DNA of 64,000 nucleotides, from NCBI GenBank assembly GCA_963930655.1, contig OZ005616.1:12862001-12926000 (forward strand). Reading direction: 5' to 3'. The stretch's first letter is position 1; each line of letters starts with the position of its first letter. This document shows, one piece after another, positions 24,387 through 35,235 of this stretch. This DNA is from Myrica gale (taxonomy: Eukaryota > Streptophyta > Magnoliopsida > Fagales > Myricaceae). A model generated the notes under the pieces. That model did not search any database, was not told where the DNA came from, and saw only the letters and a list, made by a program, of their open reading frames with translations. The position numbers and the translations under genes were made by a program.

Positions 24387-25204
24387 CTGGAATGATACAA
24401 TTTAAAACTGTGAGTCGAAAGACTCAGTAAGGAATTATAGCTAAAACATGGATTTAAAATCGTAAGCATGCACTTGAACTTGAAATCATAATCATGTAAA
24501 CATAATGCGATTCATGCATGATCATGAATCGTGATGCACGTGTATGCCTCATGTTTGCATATGCACATGCACTTGCTCTTGAAAACAATACTTATACTTG
24601 TAAATTTTCTTAGTTTTTGGAAAAATCATTTCACATCTTATCTGATGGGCTACTTGCCCTCTATTTACCCCTGACATCAGGGTTGTGCGTTCCCGTTAGA
24701 ACTGTCCCCTATTTCCCTTAGAGACCTTACATATGGTCGAGCTAGCACACCTTCTCGCAAGCATCCTTCAGTGTGATTGCACTTACCTCGTGGACTACCC
24801 ATCCTTCTTGCAAGCATCCTTCGGTATGGGTGCCCTAGGTGACATCCACCCTTCACGTAAACGTCCTTCGGTATGGATGCACCTTCTTGACTTGGTACGG
24901 TACCGACCGACTTGGGTTCATTAACTAACTTGCCATAAAACTTGTCATAAAGTAGCATAAAAATGGTACTTTCAATTGCATAAAATTTCTCATTTCTCAT
25001 GAGGAAATGAATGCAAATGATCATGATGTATTCATGTCGTGCTTGATAATGTCATGCTTGATATATCGTGCTTGAAAACGAATAACCGTAATACTTTCCA
25101 TGCTTGCATGCTTCTTTTTCTTTCAAGAAAATCATGAAATGCTCGTGTCATGTCATGCTTGATGTGCTTATTCATAAATACTTTCATGCTGTGTATCATT
25201 CCAG
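24387..25204 (-). repeat. Inverted-repeat-bracketed module in LTR-1
   Basis: Arms CTGGAATGATACA (24387-24399) and TGTATCATTCCAG (25192-25204) are exact inverse copies. Between them lie a GAGTC/GACTC hairpin near 24413-24430 and spaced GAAGG-type units (minus sense) at about 24740-24880. Confidence 0.85.
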
Positions 25205-25597
25205 TTTGAAAAGTGTCACGCCCCGAACGCTAGCCCGAAGGGGGGTTAATGACAGCCGCGAACATCCACTCAATGAATGTTCCAGCGTTTTCTCTTAATC
25301 ATGCAACAGATTTTTTTTTTACAAATACATAAATACCTACAACTGAGAGAGATGGGCCAAAGAGATTTACATAAACTTCAACTTACACAATTGACTACGA
25401 CGGCAATAGTGAAAGCATCCAAATTACATGTCATGTCTGCATGGCTGAAGTACAAGTCCTAAGGGATTCCAACAAAACCTTTATATGACCTACTCATAAC
25501 ATCTTTATAATACATCTTTAATCCTCTAATGAACAACAAAAGAGAAAAGATCATTCCCGTTGGTTCCTCTTCTAGATTTCCCCTCCTGAGACGTTAT

Positions 25598-26570
25598 CTG
25601 GAATGATACAATGTAAAACTGTGAGTCAAAAGACTCAGTAAGGAAAAGAACTTGTAAACGTGATCTTGTAAAACATGAACTTAAATCATGAACTTGAACT
25701 TATAGCTTGAACTTGTAACTTGAAATTTGAACTTGAATTCATAATCTTGTAATCATGCACTAGTATCATAGCTTGAAAACATAACTTAAAATCATAACAT
25801 GAATTCATGACTTGAAATCGTAAGCATGCACTTGAACTCATAAACATAAGCATGCACTTAAACTTGAAATCATAATGAACTTAAAATCATAAGCATGCAC
25901 TTGAACTTGAAATATCATGTAAACGTATGTAATTCATGCATGATCATGAATTTTGATGCACATGTATGCCTCATGATTGCATATGCACATGCACTTGCTC
26001 TTGAAAACATCATTTGTACTTGTAAAGTTCTTGATTTTGGAAAAATCATTCCAATCCTTATCTTATGGGCTACTTGAGCTCCATTTACCCCTGGCTTCAG
26101 GGCTGTGCGTTCCAGTTGGAACTGTCCCCCATTTCCCTTGGGGACCTTACATATGGTCGAGCTAGCACACCTTCTCTCATTCGTCCTTCAGTGGCTAGAC
26201 ACGACTCTTGGAGGTTCACACCTTCTTGCAAGCATCCTTCAGTGTGATTGCACATACCTCCTGGACTACCCATCCTTCTTGCAAGCATCCTTTGGTATGA
26301 GTGTCCTAGGTGACATCCATCCTTCACGTAAACGTCCTTCGGTATGGATGCACCTTCTTGACTTGGTACGGTACCGACCGACTTGGGTTCATTAACTTAC
26401 TTGAAACTTAACGTAAAGTAGCATAAAAATGGTACTTTCATTTGCATAAAATTTCTCCTTTCTCATGAGGAAAATGAATGCAAATGATCATGATGTATTC
26501 GTGTCGTGCTTGATAATGTCATGCTTGATGTGCTTATTCATAAATACTTTCATGCTGTGTATCATTCCAG
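25598..26570 (-). repeat. Inverted-repeat-bracketed module in LTR-2
   Basis: Arms CTGGAATGATACA (25598-25610) and TGTATCATTCCAG (26558-26570). The module holds a GAGTC/GACTC hairpin (25622-25636), repeated TTGAAATCATAA-type text (25660-25920) and four spaced GAAGG-type units in minus sense (26160-26360). Confidence 0.85.
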
Positions 26571-27420
26571 TTTTGAAAGGCGTAAGTTGCTACTTACTAT
26601 TTTCACTTACAAACGTAAGCTCCTCTTACCTTCGCTTGCTTGAGTGTTGAACGTCACGTTACCTACAATGGATCATACTAGTGTTATTCAAAGGCTCACT
26701 AAGGCTCACTAGACGTATAGACTAATCAATCAATTACTCACGCATCATCATACAAAATCGTCCGTATTCTCGATTCCTAGTTGGTCATCTTACAACACAA
26801 GATATTTTCTTAAGGATGCCGAAGCCATAAGAATTGAGTTCTAACTGACCTTGACACTAATTTCATAGCAATTCAACAACAATAGGTCATATAGAATGGG
26901 CCTATGCTCTATAGGTGAAATCAGCAACGAAGATGTTTCATTTTTCCTATAAGTTTCCTCCCTTTGTAATATAGCCTTCTTCATGCAACCACTCCACCCA
27001 TGATTCTAAATTAAAAGCCTCAGCTTATTATCCAGCAACAACACTCATTCCCAAAGCTCGTTTGAACCTCAAGGCGTTTAGATAAGAAAGGACAACGTCC
27101 AATACCACAACCACTCGGCCATGCATGCTCAAATAGATTTCAGCCCTCTTAGGCTTTTTATCAAACACCTAGGGTGCATAACATATTTCTTTTTCAGATC
27201 TGACCATAACTCTCCATGGTTCCATATACAACCCATATTACTCTTTAAAGCTTACTAGATCTACATTTTCTTCAAAGAACACATATGAACACAACACATA
27301 GAAGGAGGAAACCAAACAAACTTCACAACCAACAACCATTAAAGGAAAAGAGAGAAGATGAGAGAAATGGGTGATGGCTTGGTCGGCCAAGAATGGCTGA
27401 AATCCCTCACCTCCTTCTCT

Positions 27421-27520
27421 CTCTTTCTTTCTCTTCTTCTTCCTCTTCTTCCTTTCTCCTTCTTCTTTTCTTCTTCTCCTTCTTCTTCTTTCTTCTTCTT
27501 CTTCTCTCTTCTTGTTCAGG
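27421..27520. repeat. TTC/CTT-rich microsatellite-like tract in LTR-2
   Basis: About 100 bp of irregular CTTCTT repeats. It makes open frames of Leu, Phe and Ser that are not genes. A G-run follows at 27550-27560. Confidence 0.85.
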
Positions 27521-27690
27521 TGAGCTAGGGCAAAATGATTTGTGGGAGTGGGGGGGGGGTTGCCTTATACGTAAAGGGCTTGGGGAAGGGAAAAGGCAAA
27601 ACTGCCCTTCCCCCCTTTCTTTTCCCCTTTTTTCACATGAATTTCACCACACATATTTCAATCCGATAAAATTTCGGAATGTAGTTATAT

Positions 27691-28051
27691 GTGTCGACAC
27701 CATCACTCAAGGTGTCGACACTTTCAACACTTTTAGTTAGATGTGTCGACACCCTCACTCAAGGTGTCGACACTTCCAACACTTAGTCAAAATGGGAAAA
27801 ATGTAAACTCTCGGGTTTTAGTTAGATGTGTCGACACCATCACTCAAGGTGTCGACACTTCCAACACTTAGTCAAAATTCACTGGAGTTCCGGAAAAATG
27901 CACACTTTCGGGTTTTAGTTAGATGTGTCGACACCATCACTCAAGGTGTCGACACTTCCAACACTTACTCAAAATTCACTGGAGTTCCGGAAAAATGCAA
28001 CTTTCGGGTTTTAGTCTAATGTGTCGACACCATCACTCAAGGTGTCGACAC
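27691..28051. repeat. Array of ten GTGTCGACAC palindromes in LTR-2
   Basis: Five pairs of the 10-bp palindrome GTGTCGACAC, the two members of a pair about 11 bp apart (CATCACTCAAG between them). Pairs are separated by about 30 to 70 bp of AACACTTAGTCAAAAT and TTTCGGGTTTTAGT text. In LTR sense the array lies about 120 bp upstream of a TATA-like box (27563-27572). Confidence 0.92.
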
Positions 28052-28476
28052 TTACATCAAAAATCACTAATTTAATCATACATACATTTGCAATAATACG
28101 TACTTAAGAGGTCATAAGCAATAACTTGACAGACCTAAAATCGGGGTCTCACAAAAAGCGTAAGTTTCTACTTACAATTGCTACTTACAAACGTAAGCTC
28201 ATCTTACAAGTTCCCCTTACCTTCGTTCCCTTGAGCGCCTGAATTGTACTTGCCTACAATTGGGTCACACTAGTGTTATTCAAAGGTTCACTAGGCGTAT
28301 AAAGTAGTCATTCAATAACTCATACTTCGTCATACAAAAACATCAATAGTCTTGACCTCTAGTTGGTCATCTTACACCACAAGGCATTTTCTTATGTGAA
28401 AAACCTAGTAGGGTCTTCTAATAGGTCAATAGGAAACTTAGAAACTTAGGAAAAATTTCGTGAAATTCAAAGAAGC

Positions 28477-28671
28477 CGCTCAAGCGCTCGTCGAGCGCTA
28501 AGCCTCTGTATAAAAATGTTAAGGGACGCTCGAGCGCTGGTCGAGCGTCAGTCGAGCGCTAAGCCTCTGTGAAATTGTTCGAAGGACGCTCGAGCGCTGG
28601 TCGAGCGTCTGTCGAGTGTGAACTTACTACACAAAAATTTCTTGAAGGGTGCTCGAGCGCCTGTCGAGCAC
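28477..28671. repeat. Array of CTCGAG-centred palindromes in LTR-1, 60-bp period
   Basis: Units of GGACGCTCGAGCGCTGGTCG recur at 28524 and 28584, with a variant at 28647, giving a 60-bp period. CGCTCGAGCG is a perfect palindrome. GTCGAGCG half-sites follow each one. This block is not found in LTR-2, although the rest of the two LTRs is related. Confidence 0.9.
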
Positions 28672-29141
28672 CAATCCAAATTTCAGACACAAAACACACA
28701 TAATACATCCAACACCCACGAAATTTTGCCCCAAATGCTCTCCTCATATAACCTCATTTCCAGACTTCTATTTTATACATACAACTCAAAACTTCCAACC
28801 AAAACCATGATCTCATCCTACAACCAAAAGCCATTGCATCTATTCCACTTCTTTTGATCCTATTATCAAACACCTAGTATGCAAGTTGGTTTTTCTCTTG
28901 TACATAAATCTCCAGATCTGGCCACATCCAAGGTTTCCTATACAACCCATACTACTCTTTAAAGCTTGCTAGATCTACACTATCTTTAAGAAAGCATGTA
29001 TAGATCTACATTATACTCTCATGAACACAAGGAGAAACAACCTAGACAAACTACCATCACAACAACAACCAACCATCAAAAATGAAAACAAGAAGAGGGT
29101 GAGAGAGAGATGGCTTGCCCGGCCAACTACTCACCTTTTCT

Positions 29142-29262
29142 CTCTTCTCCTTCTTTCTTCTTCTTTCTTTCTTTCTTCTTCTTCTTCTTCTTCTTCTTCT
29201 TCTTCTTCTTCTTCTTCTTCTTCTTCTTCTTCGTTCTCCTTCTTCTTCTTCTTTCTTCGGTG
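29142..29262. repeat. TTC trinucleotide microsatellite in LTR-1
   Basis: A long TTC run, nearly pure between about 29175 and 29231, creates poly-Ser, poly-Phe or poly-Lys frames in each reading phase. None is a gene. Confidence 0.95.
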
Positions 29263-29809
29263 GGGGCTAGAGCATGTTTTGATTTTGGGGGAGGGGGGAG
29301 CAGCTTATACGGGAAGGGGTTGGGGGAAAAGGCAAAAGGCAAAAATGCCCTTTCCCCCCTTACTTCCATTTTTAACCCTCAACTTTCCCTCTACTTCCTT
29401 TTCTACCCCTAAAGAACATCTATTTTACTTTTCCTGCCACTCCACAATTCTAACCTTAATATATCTCCTCATTTCTTGTTTCAAGAATCCACATATTATC
29501 ACATATATATCAAAATTAGAGCCTATTTAAATTTCTCCAATTATTGTAACTTAAGGACATATTCAATTAATAAAACCCTTCAAGCTAATAAATCTCAACT
29601 GCTAAATTAAACAAGAACAATTAATATAACATTTAAACTTCTAGCTTAAAACTCATAAAATGCTAGGAAGAAATTTCATCTAGACATAACTTTAGATAAA
29701 TAAAATCATTCATACATTTCTCCATAATACACTCTTAATTAAAGTAATACATACTTAAAAGCTCATAAGCAATAAATTGATAGACTTAAATTCGGAGTCT
29801 CACAAACTG

Positions 29810-30526
29810 ATTTTGTAGGGATCCTGTTTCTAAACTTCATTGTGGAATTCCTTGAACTTTTCAAAGGATTTCGATTTATGCTTCATCAGGTATAGATAAT
29901 CATACCTGGAATAATCATCAATGAAAATAATGAAATAAGATTAACCTCATCTTGTCATGTGGTTGAAGGGACCGCAAACATCATTATGTATTAATCATAA
30001 TACTTTTATGGCTCTAATTCCCTTTCCTGTAAAATGTCTTTTGGTCGTCTTTCCTTGTCAGCAGGGCTCACAAATTGGATAAATATAAATTTTCAGAAAT
30101 TGCAATGGCTCATCCCTTACCAATATATTGATCATATCAATATTGACATGACCATGTCTTAAATGCCACAAGTAAGTTGAATTAACATCCATTTTCCTCT
30201 TAAGGGATAAAACACTGGCATCATCATTCTCAAAATTATTCAAAGAATTATCAACATTCAAAAGATAAAGGTCATCATAAATAATTCCAGAAGCAACAAA
30301 TTTATTTTGAAACTTAATAACAAGCTTGGTATTGAAAAGAAATGAATATCCAGATAAACCAAGTTTTGAAACATAAATCAAATTTGTACGAAACTTCTAA
30401 AATATAAAGACAGCTATTTAGAATAAAAAATATATTATTAGATAATTCTAAACTAAAAACTCCGATGGCGATCGTTGTAACAGTTGCACCCGTCCCATCT
30501 TAAGGATCAGCTCCCCTTCATGGAGC
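29810..30526 (-). mobile_element. copia-A pol: GAG-pre-integrase region
   Basis: The minus-strand frame 30381-30058 contains the linker signature STYLWHLRHGHVNIDMI, typical of the GAG-pre-integrase domain of copia polyproteins. The segment continues toward the integrase on both sides and has several breaks. It lies between two solo gypsy LTRs. Confidence 0.8.
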
Positions 30527-30531
30527 CTTCT

Positions 30532-31662
30532 TGTGAGACCCCGACTTTATTTCTATCGTTGTAAAAATTATGACCCTTAAGTTGTGCTATAATTAGTTAG
30601 AAAGACATATATGATTGAATTGATCTGAAACCATGACTAGGTGGAATTTTCCCCTAGCATTTTTATGCATCTTTAATTATAACTGAAATGTTATATTGTT
30701 TGCAATTTTTTTAATAGTATTAAATTTGAGTATTTGGGATTATTTACGCTAATCATTTTAATTGTTGGAGTATATCCCTATGTTTGCATGCAATACTTGG
30801 AAGAAATTGAATTAGGGGCTTTGACTCTTGAAAAAAAAAATGTGTGAAGGACGTTTACGTGAAGGTGTGGGTAAGTCCTTGAGATTTGTGCAACCACACT
30901 GAAGGACGTTTACGTGAAGGTGTTGACCTCCAAGGGTCATGTCTAGCCATCAGGCCTGGGGCCACATCAAGGGCTAGCTCGACCAAATGATATGTCCCCG
31001 AGGGAAAGGGGAATGGTTTCGATGGGAACGCACAACCCTGACTTCAGGGGTAAATGGAGCGAGATAAGTAGCCCAAATCAAGAAGGAATTCTTTTTAAGT
31101 TTTAATTCATGTTTTTCAGATCAAGTACGGATGTCTCATGCATATGCAAGCATTCCATTGACATTCATGCACCTGAATACCCATGTTTATGCAAGACATG
31201 CATCTTTATTTCATATGATCCCTTACTGAGTCATTTGACTCACAATTTTAAATTGTATCATTCCAGACAATATTTCAGGTGAGGAAACCTAAGAAGAGGA
31301 CTTGAACCCTAGGTGAGGGGCTGTCGAGGATGTTCTCTCCCTTTTGTTATTTCAGTAAAGGTTTAGATATAATTTTGGAAAGAGCCGTCATGAGCCTCCG
31401 ATGTGTGGTGGTCATGGGCTATTCGACCTTATAGGCTGAGAGCTGTTAACCAACTTATTGTTTTAAGACTCTGGTGTAATTATAGCTATTACTTCACGTT
31501 ATCGTTTGCGGAGCAGGTTCTAATGTTCTGTATGCGCGTTAATCGATAGAGAGTTAAAAAAAAATCCCGCTGCAAGAAGTTAGTAAGTACGTTGGAGCGT
31601 TCCTTGTTGGGAATGCTCGCGGCTGTCATTAGCCTCGTCGAACTAACGTCTGGGGCGTTACA
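30532..31662 (+). mobile_element. Solo gypsy LTR (LTR-3), TSD CTTCT
   Basis: 1131 bp from TGTGAGACCCCGACTTT to CTGGGGCGTTACA, flanked by CTTCT at 30527-30531 and 31663-31667. The two ends match LTR-1, but the middle is much shorter. It keeps the downstream arm TGTATCATTCCAG (31254-31266), the GAGTC/GACTC hairpin and two GAAGGACGTTTACGTGAAGG units (30846 and 30900). It is inserted in copia-A in the opposite sense. Confidence 0.9.
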
Positions 31663-31667
31663 CTTCT

Positions 31668-32470
31668 GGTCTCCTTGAACCCCCTGCAACATATTACAGA
31701 TGTGAGACATGGAAACAGAATCCACATACCATGAACTAAATGGATCATCCTTTAAATTCAATTTAATTACAAGCATATTAGACATACCTTCAGAAGGTTT
31801 GCCCTTTTTAATAGAAGCTAAGTAAACTCGGCAGTTTCTCTTTGGTGATTGGGTTGCCGCAATGGAAACAATTTCCTTTGCCTTTGTTCTTGTCACCTCC
31901 TTTGTTCCCTTATCCACCTTGGACTTTCTTAGCTGCCTGAGACCCCTTATCATTTTTCTTGAATTTTTTAAACTTGGGTTTTGTTTCATATAGGCATTAG
32001 ATTTATTTGTGACCATCACAATAGGTTTGTCCTTCTTGATGAGATCATGAGCTAACTGCAATATATTGAGCAACTCTGACAATAACACACTCATCTTGTT
32101 CATATTGTAATTAAAGACAAACTGATTGAAAGAATAACATCAACTTTTGTGTCATTATCCATCCCTGCTCCCAAAAAGTCCAGTTCGTTGATGAAAGAAA
32201 TCGTTTTCAAGACATGATCTCGAATTGGGCTTCCTTCCACCATTTTGATGGACATCAGATTCTTCATAGCAGTCTGCAATGCTCTCCAAACATCTCTTGG
32301 AGATTCAACATAATATCTGTACCTGTAGCTATGCCCTCACAATCTTTCTGCAAAACATTTGAGATTGAGGCCATCATATAGCACTTTGCCATATTATCAT
32401 ATCATGCCACTTGTTGAAGACTTTCTTTTCTTCCTCAGTGGCATTGTCCACTCGATTTACTTTTGTCCTA
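31668..32470 (-). mobile_element. copia-A gag and protease region
   Basis: The minus-strand reading contains the UBN2-type gag phrase MVEGSPIRDHVLK, followed by a basic region and SWYVDSVSMSHIC, which corresponds to the copia protease start (family form WxxDSGASxH). It is broken in several places. Confidence 0.75.
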
Positions 32471-33755
32471 CCTAAATAAACACATCTTATACTATTTTAG
32501 TACTTGTGTTTATTTAGTTCATGCATTCAATTATCTAAGTGTGTTCCAGAATCTTGTGAGTTTATGTCACTATTTTAGTAGACACTCCCACTAAGATGTA
32601 GACACTTATCTTCCTAAGAAATAAGTAAGAAAATTTTACAAAATTAAAATCTGTCTTATCCATTTTGGCTTCAAACAATTTTAATAAAGTAAAACACCTA
32701 TTTATTGATAATAGTGAGCATAGGAAAAATTACAATAATTAATCTTATTTAGCACTTAAAATTGGAAGAAAAATTCCCAAGCCGGGTTGGTCAACGGTCA
32801 ATGGGACCGGTCTGGGTCCAACCCAATCGGTGGTGGGTAACGGTTCGGGTCATACCCAGACTGAATCTGGTTCGCGGTACGGGTCTAACCTGGACCTAGG
32901 TTTGGTCCACGAGCTCTGGTCCAACCCCGTCCATGACCCATGGCCTCAGCTCGCACGGGCTGCCATGGCCCGGATCTCATTCGGCCATGGACTTGGCCAA
33001 CAGGTACCAGCCTGTGCGGTATTCTTCCCTTCCGCCTTTTTTTATATGGACCCAGCCCAACGATTGGGCTGTGTCGTTGGCCCCAAAGGCTACCAAATGG
33101 CATCTAGCGGGGTGGCCAGCCACAGCTCGCTACGCCCTGCCACCCTCAGGCCGGTGAGACGCCGACCGACATTTGGCCGGCCACCTCATGGCCTAAGGTG
33201 GCCATGGGAGGCGGCGGGGAGGCCAAAAGGGCCTCCATCCGCGAGCTCCTATGTGCCCCGTCACAGCAGCGGCCACCACTGGCCACGCGCTGTTGTTGTC
33301 GTGGCCGCCTGGGATAACTGGCCGTGGTCCCCGACCACTTGAGCCACCACTGGCGACTAGTGGTTGCCGAATTTGAGAGAAAACCTCTCTTCTTTCAAGA
33401 TTCTTCTTCTCATTGTGCAGAAAATTTTCAACGGAAAAACACAACATCAAACATCGTGAATCCATCTCTTTCTCAAAGCAACCAATAAAGAAAAACAAGA
33501 ACTATCACCAGATTTAACAGATCTCAACAAATCGCAAAACAAAGATTCACAGATTTCATTAAATCTCATAGACAAACCATGCCCGTGGGTTTTTCATGCA
33601 AAAACCCTTTCTCCCCTTTTCGAAAAGCAAAAACCCACCAAATCAAACAAAACCAAGGTGGATCCCACACGTACTTTTCAACAAGAGAATTAATGCACGT
33701 TTTTCAACAAGTAGCAAAGTCCATATAATTTAACAATTGCAATCATATGAACCCG
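32471..33755 (-). mobile_element. copia-A leader with a GC-rich island
   Basis: About 1.3 kb separates the primer-binding site from the start of gag. The part 32780-33360 is strikingly GC-rich for this window, with CGGGTC- and GGCC-rich text and an inverted repeat GGCCACCT/AGGTGGCC near 33180-33205. Frames on both strands there have no recognisable domain. Confidence 0.6.
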
Positions 33756-33767
33756 GCTCTGATACCA
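33756..33767 (-). other. Primer-binding site of copia-A
   Basis: Minus-strand TGGTATCAGAGC, two bases inside the 5' LTR end at 33769. It is complementary to the initiator tRNA-Met 3' end. Confidence 0.88.
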
Positions 33768-33768
33768 C

Positions 33769-34324
33769 TGATAGTTTATGCGGAATTAAACTAAAACAAA
33801 TAACATGTTTTCAACAAAACATCATTATTATTATAATTGCAATTGCGGATTCAATTACCAACCTGATACAGGAATTCAATAATCCACAAACCTCAAGTCG
33901 CTTTACGATCCAATCCAAAGCTCCAACAATTCAAAACAACAACTCAGTGTCGTTGCCTCCTAAGGGATTTATGTCACTCTCTCTTTTTGGGATTTCTCTA
34001 ATAGGTTCTAATGGCCAACCCCTTGAATATAACAGTTATATTTATAGGCCTTGGGAAACACTAGAGAGACCATGAGACATATGATCCTTAGGGATCTCAA
34101 ATTCCAGCCGTAGGATTAAACTGAAGAACTATTATTCTAATAAAATTAGGGCTTCTACTAATTACAATCAAGTCCATCAACATATTGTAATTGACCCTTG
34201 AATTTTGAGATTATTACAAAGATGCCCCATTACATACAATTAATTCATTCCACCAATCTATATTCCATATGAGATATTATGACTGGATTAATTATTTGGT
34301 TATCGAAGGCACATAATTCTAACA
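33769..34324 (-). repeat. 5' LTR of copia-A
   Basis: 556 bp, TGATAGTTTATG to AATTCTAACA in plus sense, followed by the target duplication ATTCT. It is a full-length counterpart of the split 3' LTR. Confidence 0.92.
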
Positions 34325-34974
34325 ATTCTTCGAAATGAAATGCACAATTTTATACTAAAGAATGTAGTTGACACAGTCAGTATCAAGAGTTTCCTCAACA
34401 ACTAATCCATATTAGTTATATGAAATGAAAACACAGCAGCGGAAAACAAAGGACAACTCTTTTCGTAGAATTAGGAGATACATCATCTCATAGCAAAATA
34501 GGAGAGTGCAATATGTTAAGGATTGGTAGTTTGTGAGTGCAATACTCAAATGTGGTAGTTTAGGGTGTCAAACCTATGGTAATTCATGGGTGAAAAGTGT
34601 ATCTTTCCCAAAGTTTATGTACAATTCCAAGAGTACCTAAAGCACATAGAAGATGATCTGAATAAAAAAAATATACTTTTTTATAAGTAAAAATAAACAA
34701 GGCAATCTGAATAGAAAATGTAAGATGCAGAAACTTCTATGTAAGTCGCAATCCTTGGGGCACATAAAATTTCACTAATTCAATTAAACCCCAAAGTCTT
34801 GGATTATCTATAACCCAAAACAAAAGCTACCAAGTAATTTTGTAAGCAATGGACCTCCAAATTTTTGGTCAATTGCACCCGAATGGAGAACAAAAAGAAA
34901 AAATAATCAAAAGATGCTCATTTCCACCAAATACGGGACCATTACATCACAAAAGGAAAAATAAAAAAGGGGGA
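34325..34974. other. Noncoding spacer with a repeat-like block
   Basis: No gene recognised. 34500-34620 contains phrases TTGGTAGTTTGTGAGTGCAA and GTGGTAGTTTAGGG of the kind seen at the ends of plant nonautonomous DNA elements, but no inverted partner was identified. Confidence 0.3.
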
Positions 34975-35235
34975 CACTACAAAAAAAACGGTCTATAGCA
35001 GCGATTTTTTAGCGGTGGTCGCGACCGCCGCTATAGCTCCGTCGCGATAGATATATCGCGGTGGTTTTCGGAACCGCTGGTGAAGACCTCGGGTCTATAG
35101 CGGCGGTCATTTACCGCCGTTATAGACCCGAACGCAATTTTGTCTTCCTCGCAACGTTTCGTGAAAACGCTGATATAGACTTTTAGCGACGGTCGGTTAG
35201 CGGCGGTCGTGAGCTGTGCCAGCATTTTTTTTTTC
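34975..35235 (+). mobile_element. CACTA (En/Spm) transposon terminus
   Basis: The end reads CACTACAAAAAAAACGG, the canonical CACTA terminal repeat. Subterminal GC-rich repeats on both strands follow: AGCGGTGGTCGCGACCGCCG, TATAGCGGCGGTCATT and TTAGCGGCGGTCG. Clusters of this kind bind the transposase in studied En/Spm elements. The opposite terminus (ending in TTTGTAGTG) was not found convincingly in the window, so the element is truncated or its other end is disrupted. The open frame 35225-35031 is an artefact of the repeats. Confidence 0.85.

Larger units (their letters stand above)
25214..28153 (-). mobile_element. Solo gypsy LTR (LTR-2), TSD AAAAG, inserted in LTR-1
   Basis: In minus sense it runs from TGTGAGACCCCGATTTTAGG at 28153 to TTCGGGGCGTGACA at 25214, 2940 bp. 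AAAAG flanks it at 25209-25213 and 28154-28158. It is the same subfamily as the LTR ending at 61790: both hold the TGTCGACA palindrome array, the tract TTTACGTATAAGGCAACC and a long GAA/TTC tract. No internal region remains. Confidence 0.92.
23952..29804 (-). mobile_element. Solo gypsy LTR (LTR-1), TSD AACTG, itself holding LTR-2
   Basis: In minus sense the LTR starts TGTGAGACTCCGAATTT at 29804 and ends TTCGGGACGTGACA at 23952. The flanks 23947-23951 and 29805-29809 are both AACTG, a perfect 5-bp target duplication, so this is a solo LTR left by LTR-LTR recombination inside copia-A pol. Without the inserted LTR-2 it is about 2.9 kb. It contains a CTCGAG-type palindrome array (28477-28671), a TTC tract (29142-29250) and the inverted-repeat module 24387-25204. 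Confidence 0.92.
18841..34324 (-). mobile_element. Ty1-copia element (copia-A) with nested insertions, TSD ATTCT
   Basis: A complete but broken minus-strand copia element. The 5' LTR is at 33769-34324. Then follow the tRNA-Met primer-binding site, a leader, gag and protease remnants (31668-32470), the GAG-pre-integrase region (30058-30381), an integrase tail (23596-23853), reverse transcriptase and RNase H (22346-23353), and a 3' LTR (18841-21348). The 5-bp target duplication ATTCT is present at 18836-18840 and 34325-34329. Four later insertions expand it to 15.5 kb: a gag-only element in the 3' LTR and three solo gypsy LTRs. The two LTRs differ at roughly 8 percent of positions by eye, so it is an old insertion of perhaps a few million years. 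Coding parts carry multiple breaks. Confidence 0.9.

Noticed and set aside
24677-26395. Repeated small frames with GILHPS-like or HPSRKRPSVW text seen in several LTRs
   Set aside because: They are translations of the spaced GAAGG repeats of the LTR module and occur on both strands.
27691-28051. CRISPR-like array of short palindromic repeats with spacers
   Set aside because: The repeats are 10-bp GTCGAC palindromes in pairs inside a plant LTR, the spacers are themselves repeated, and the organism is a plant. It is an LTR enhancer-type repeat.
29021-29530. Long open frames of poly-Ser, poly-Phe and poly-Lys
   Set aside because: They are produced by a TTC microsatellite in LTR-1 and have no domain or start context.
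32830-33342. 170-codon open frame in GC-rich sequence
   Set aside because: Open frames exist on both strands there because stop codons are rare in GC-rich text. No recognisable motif, and it lies in the leader of a copia element.
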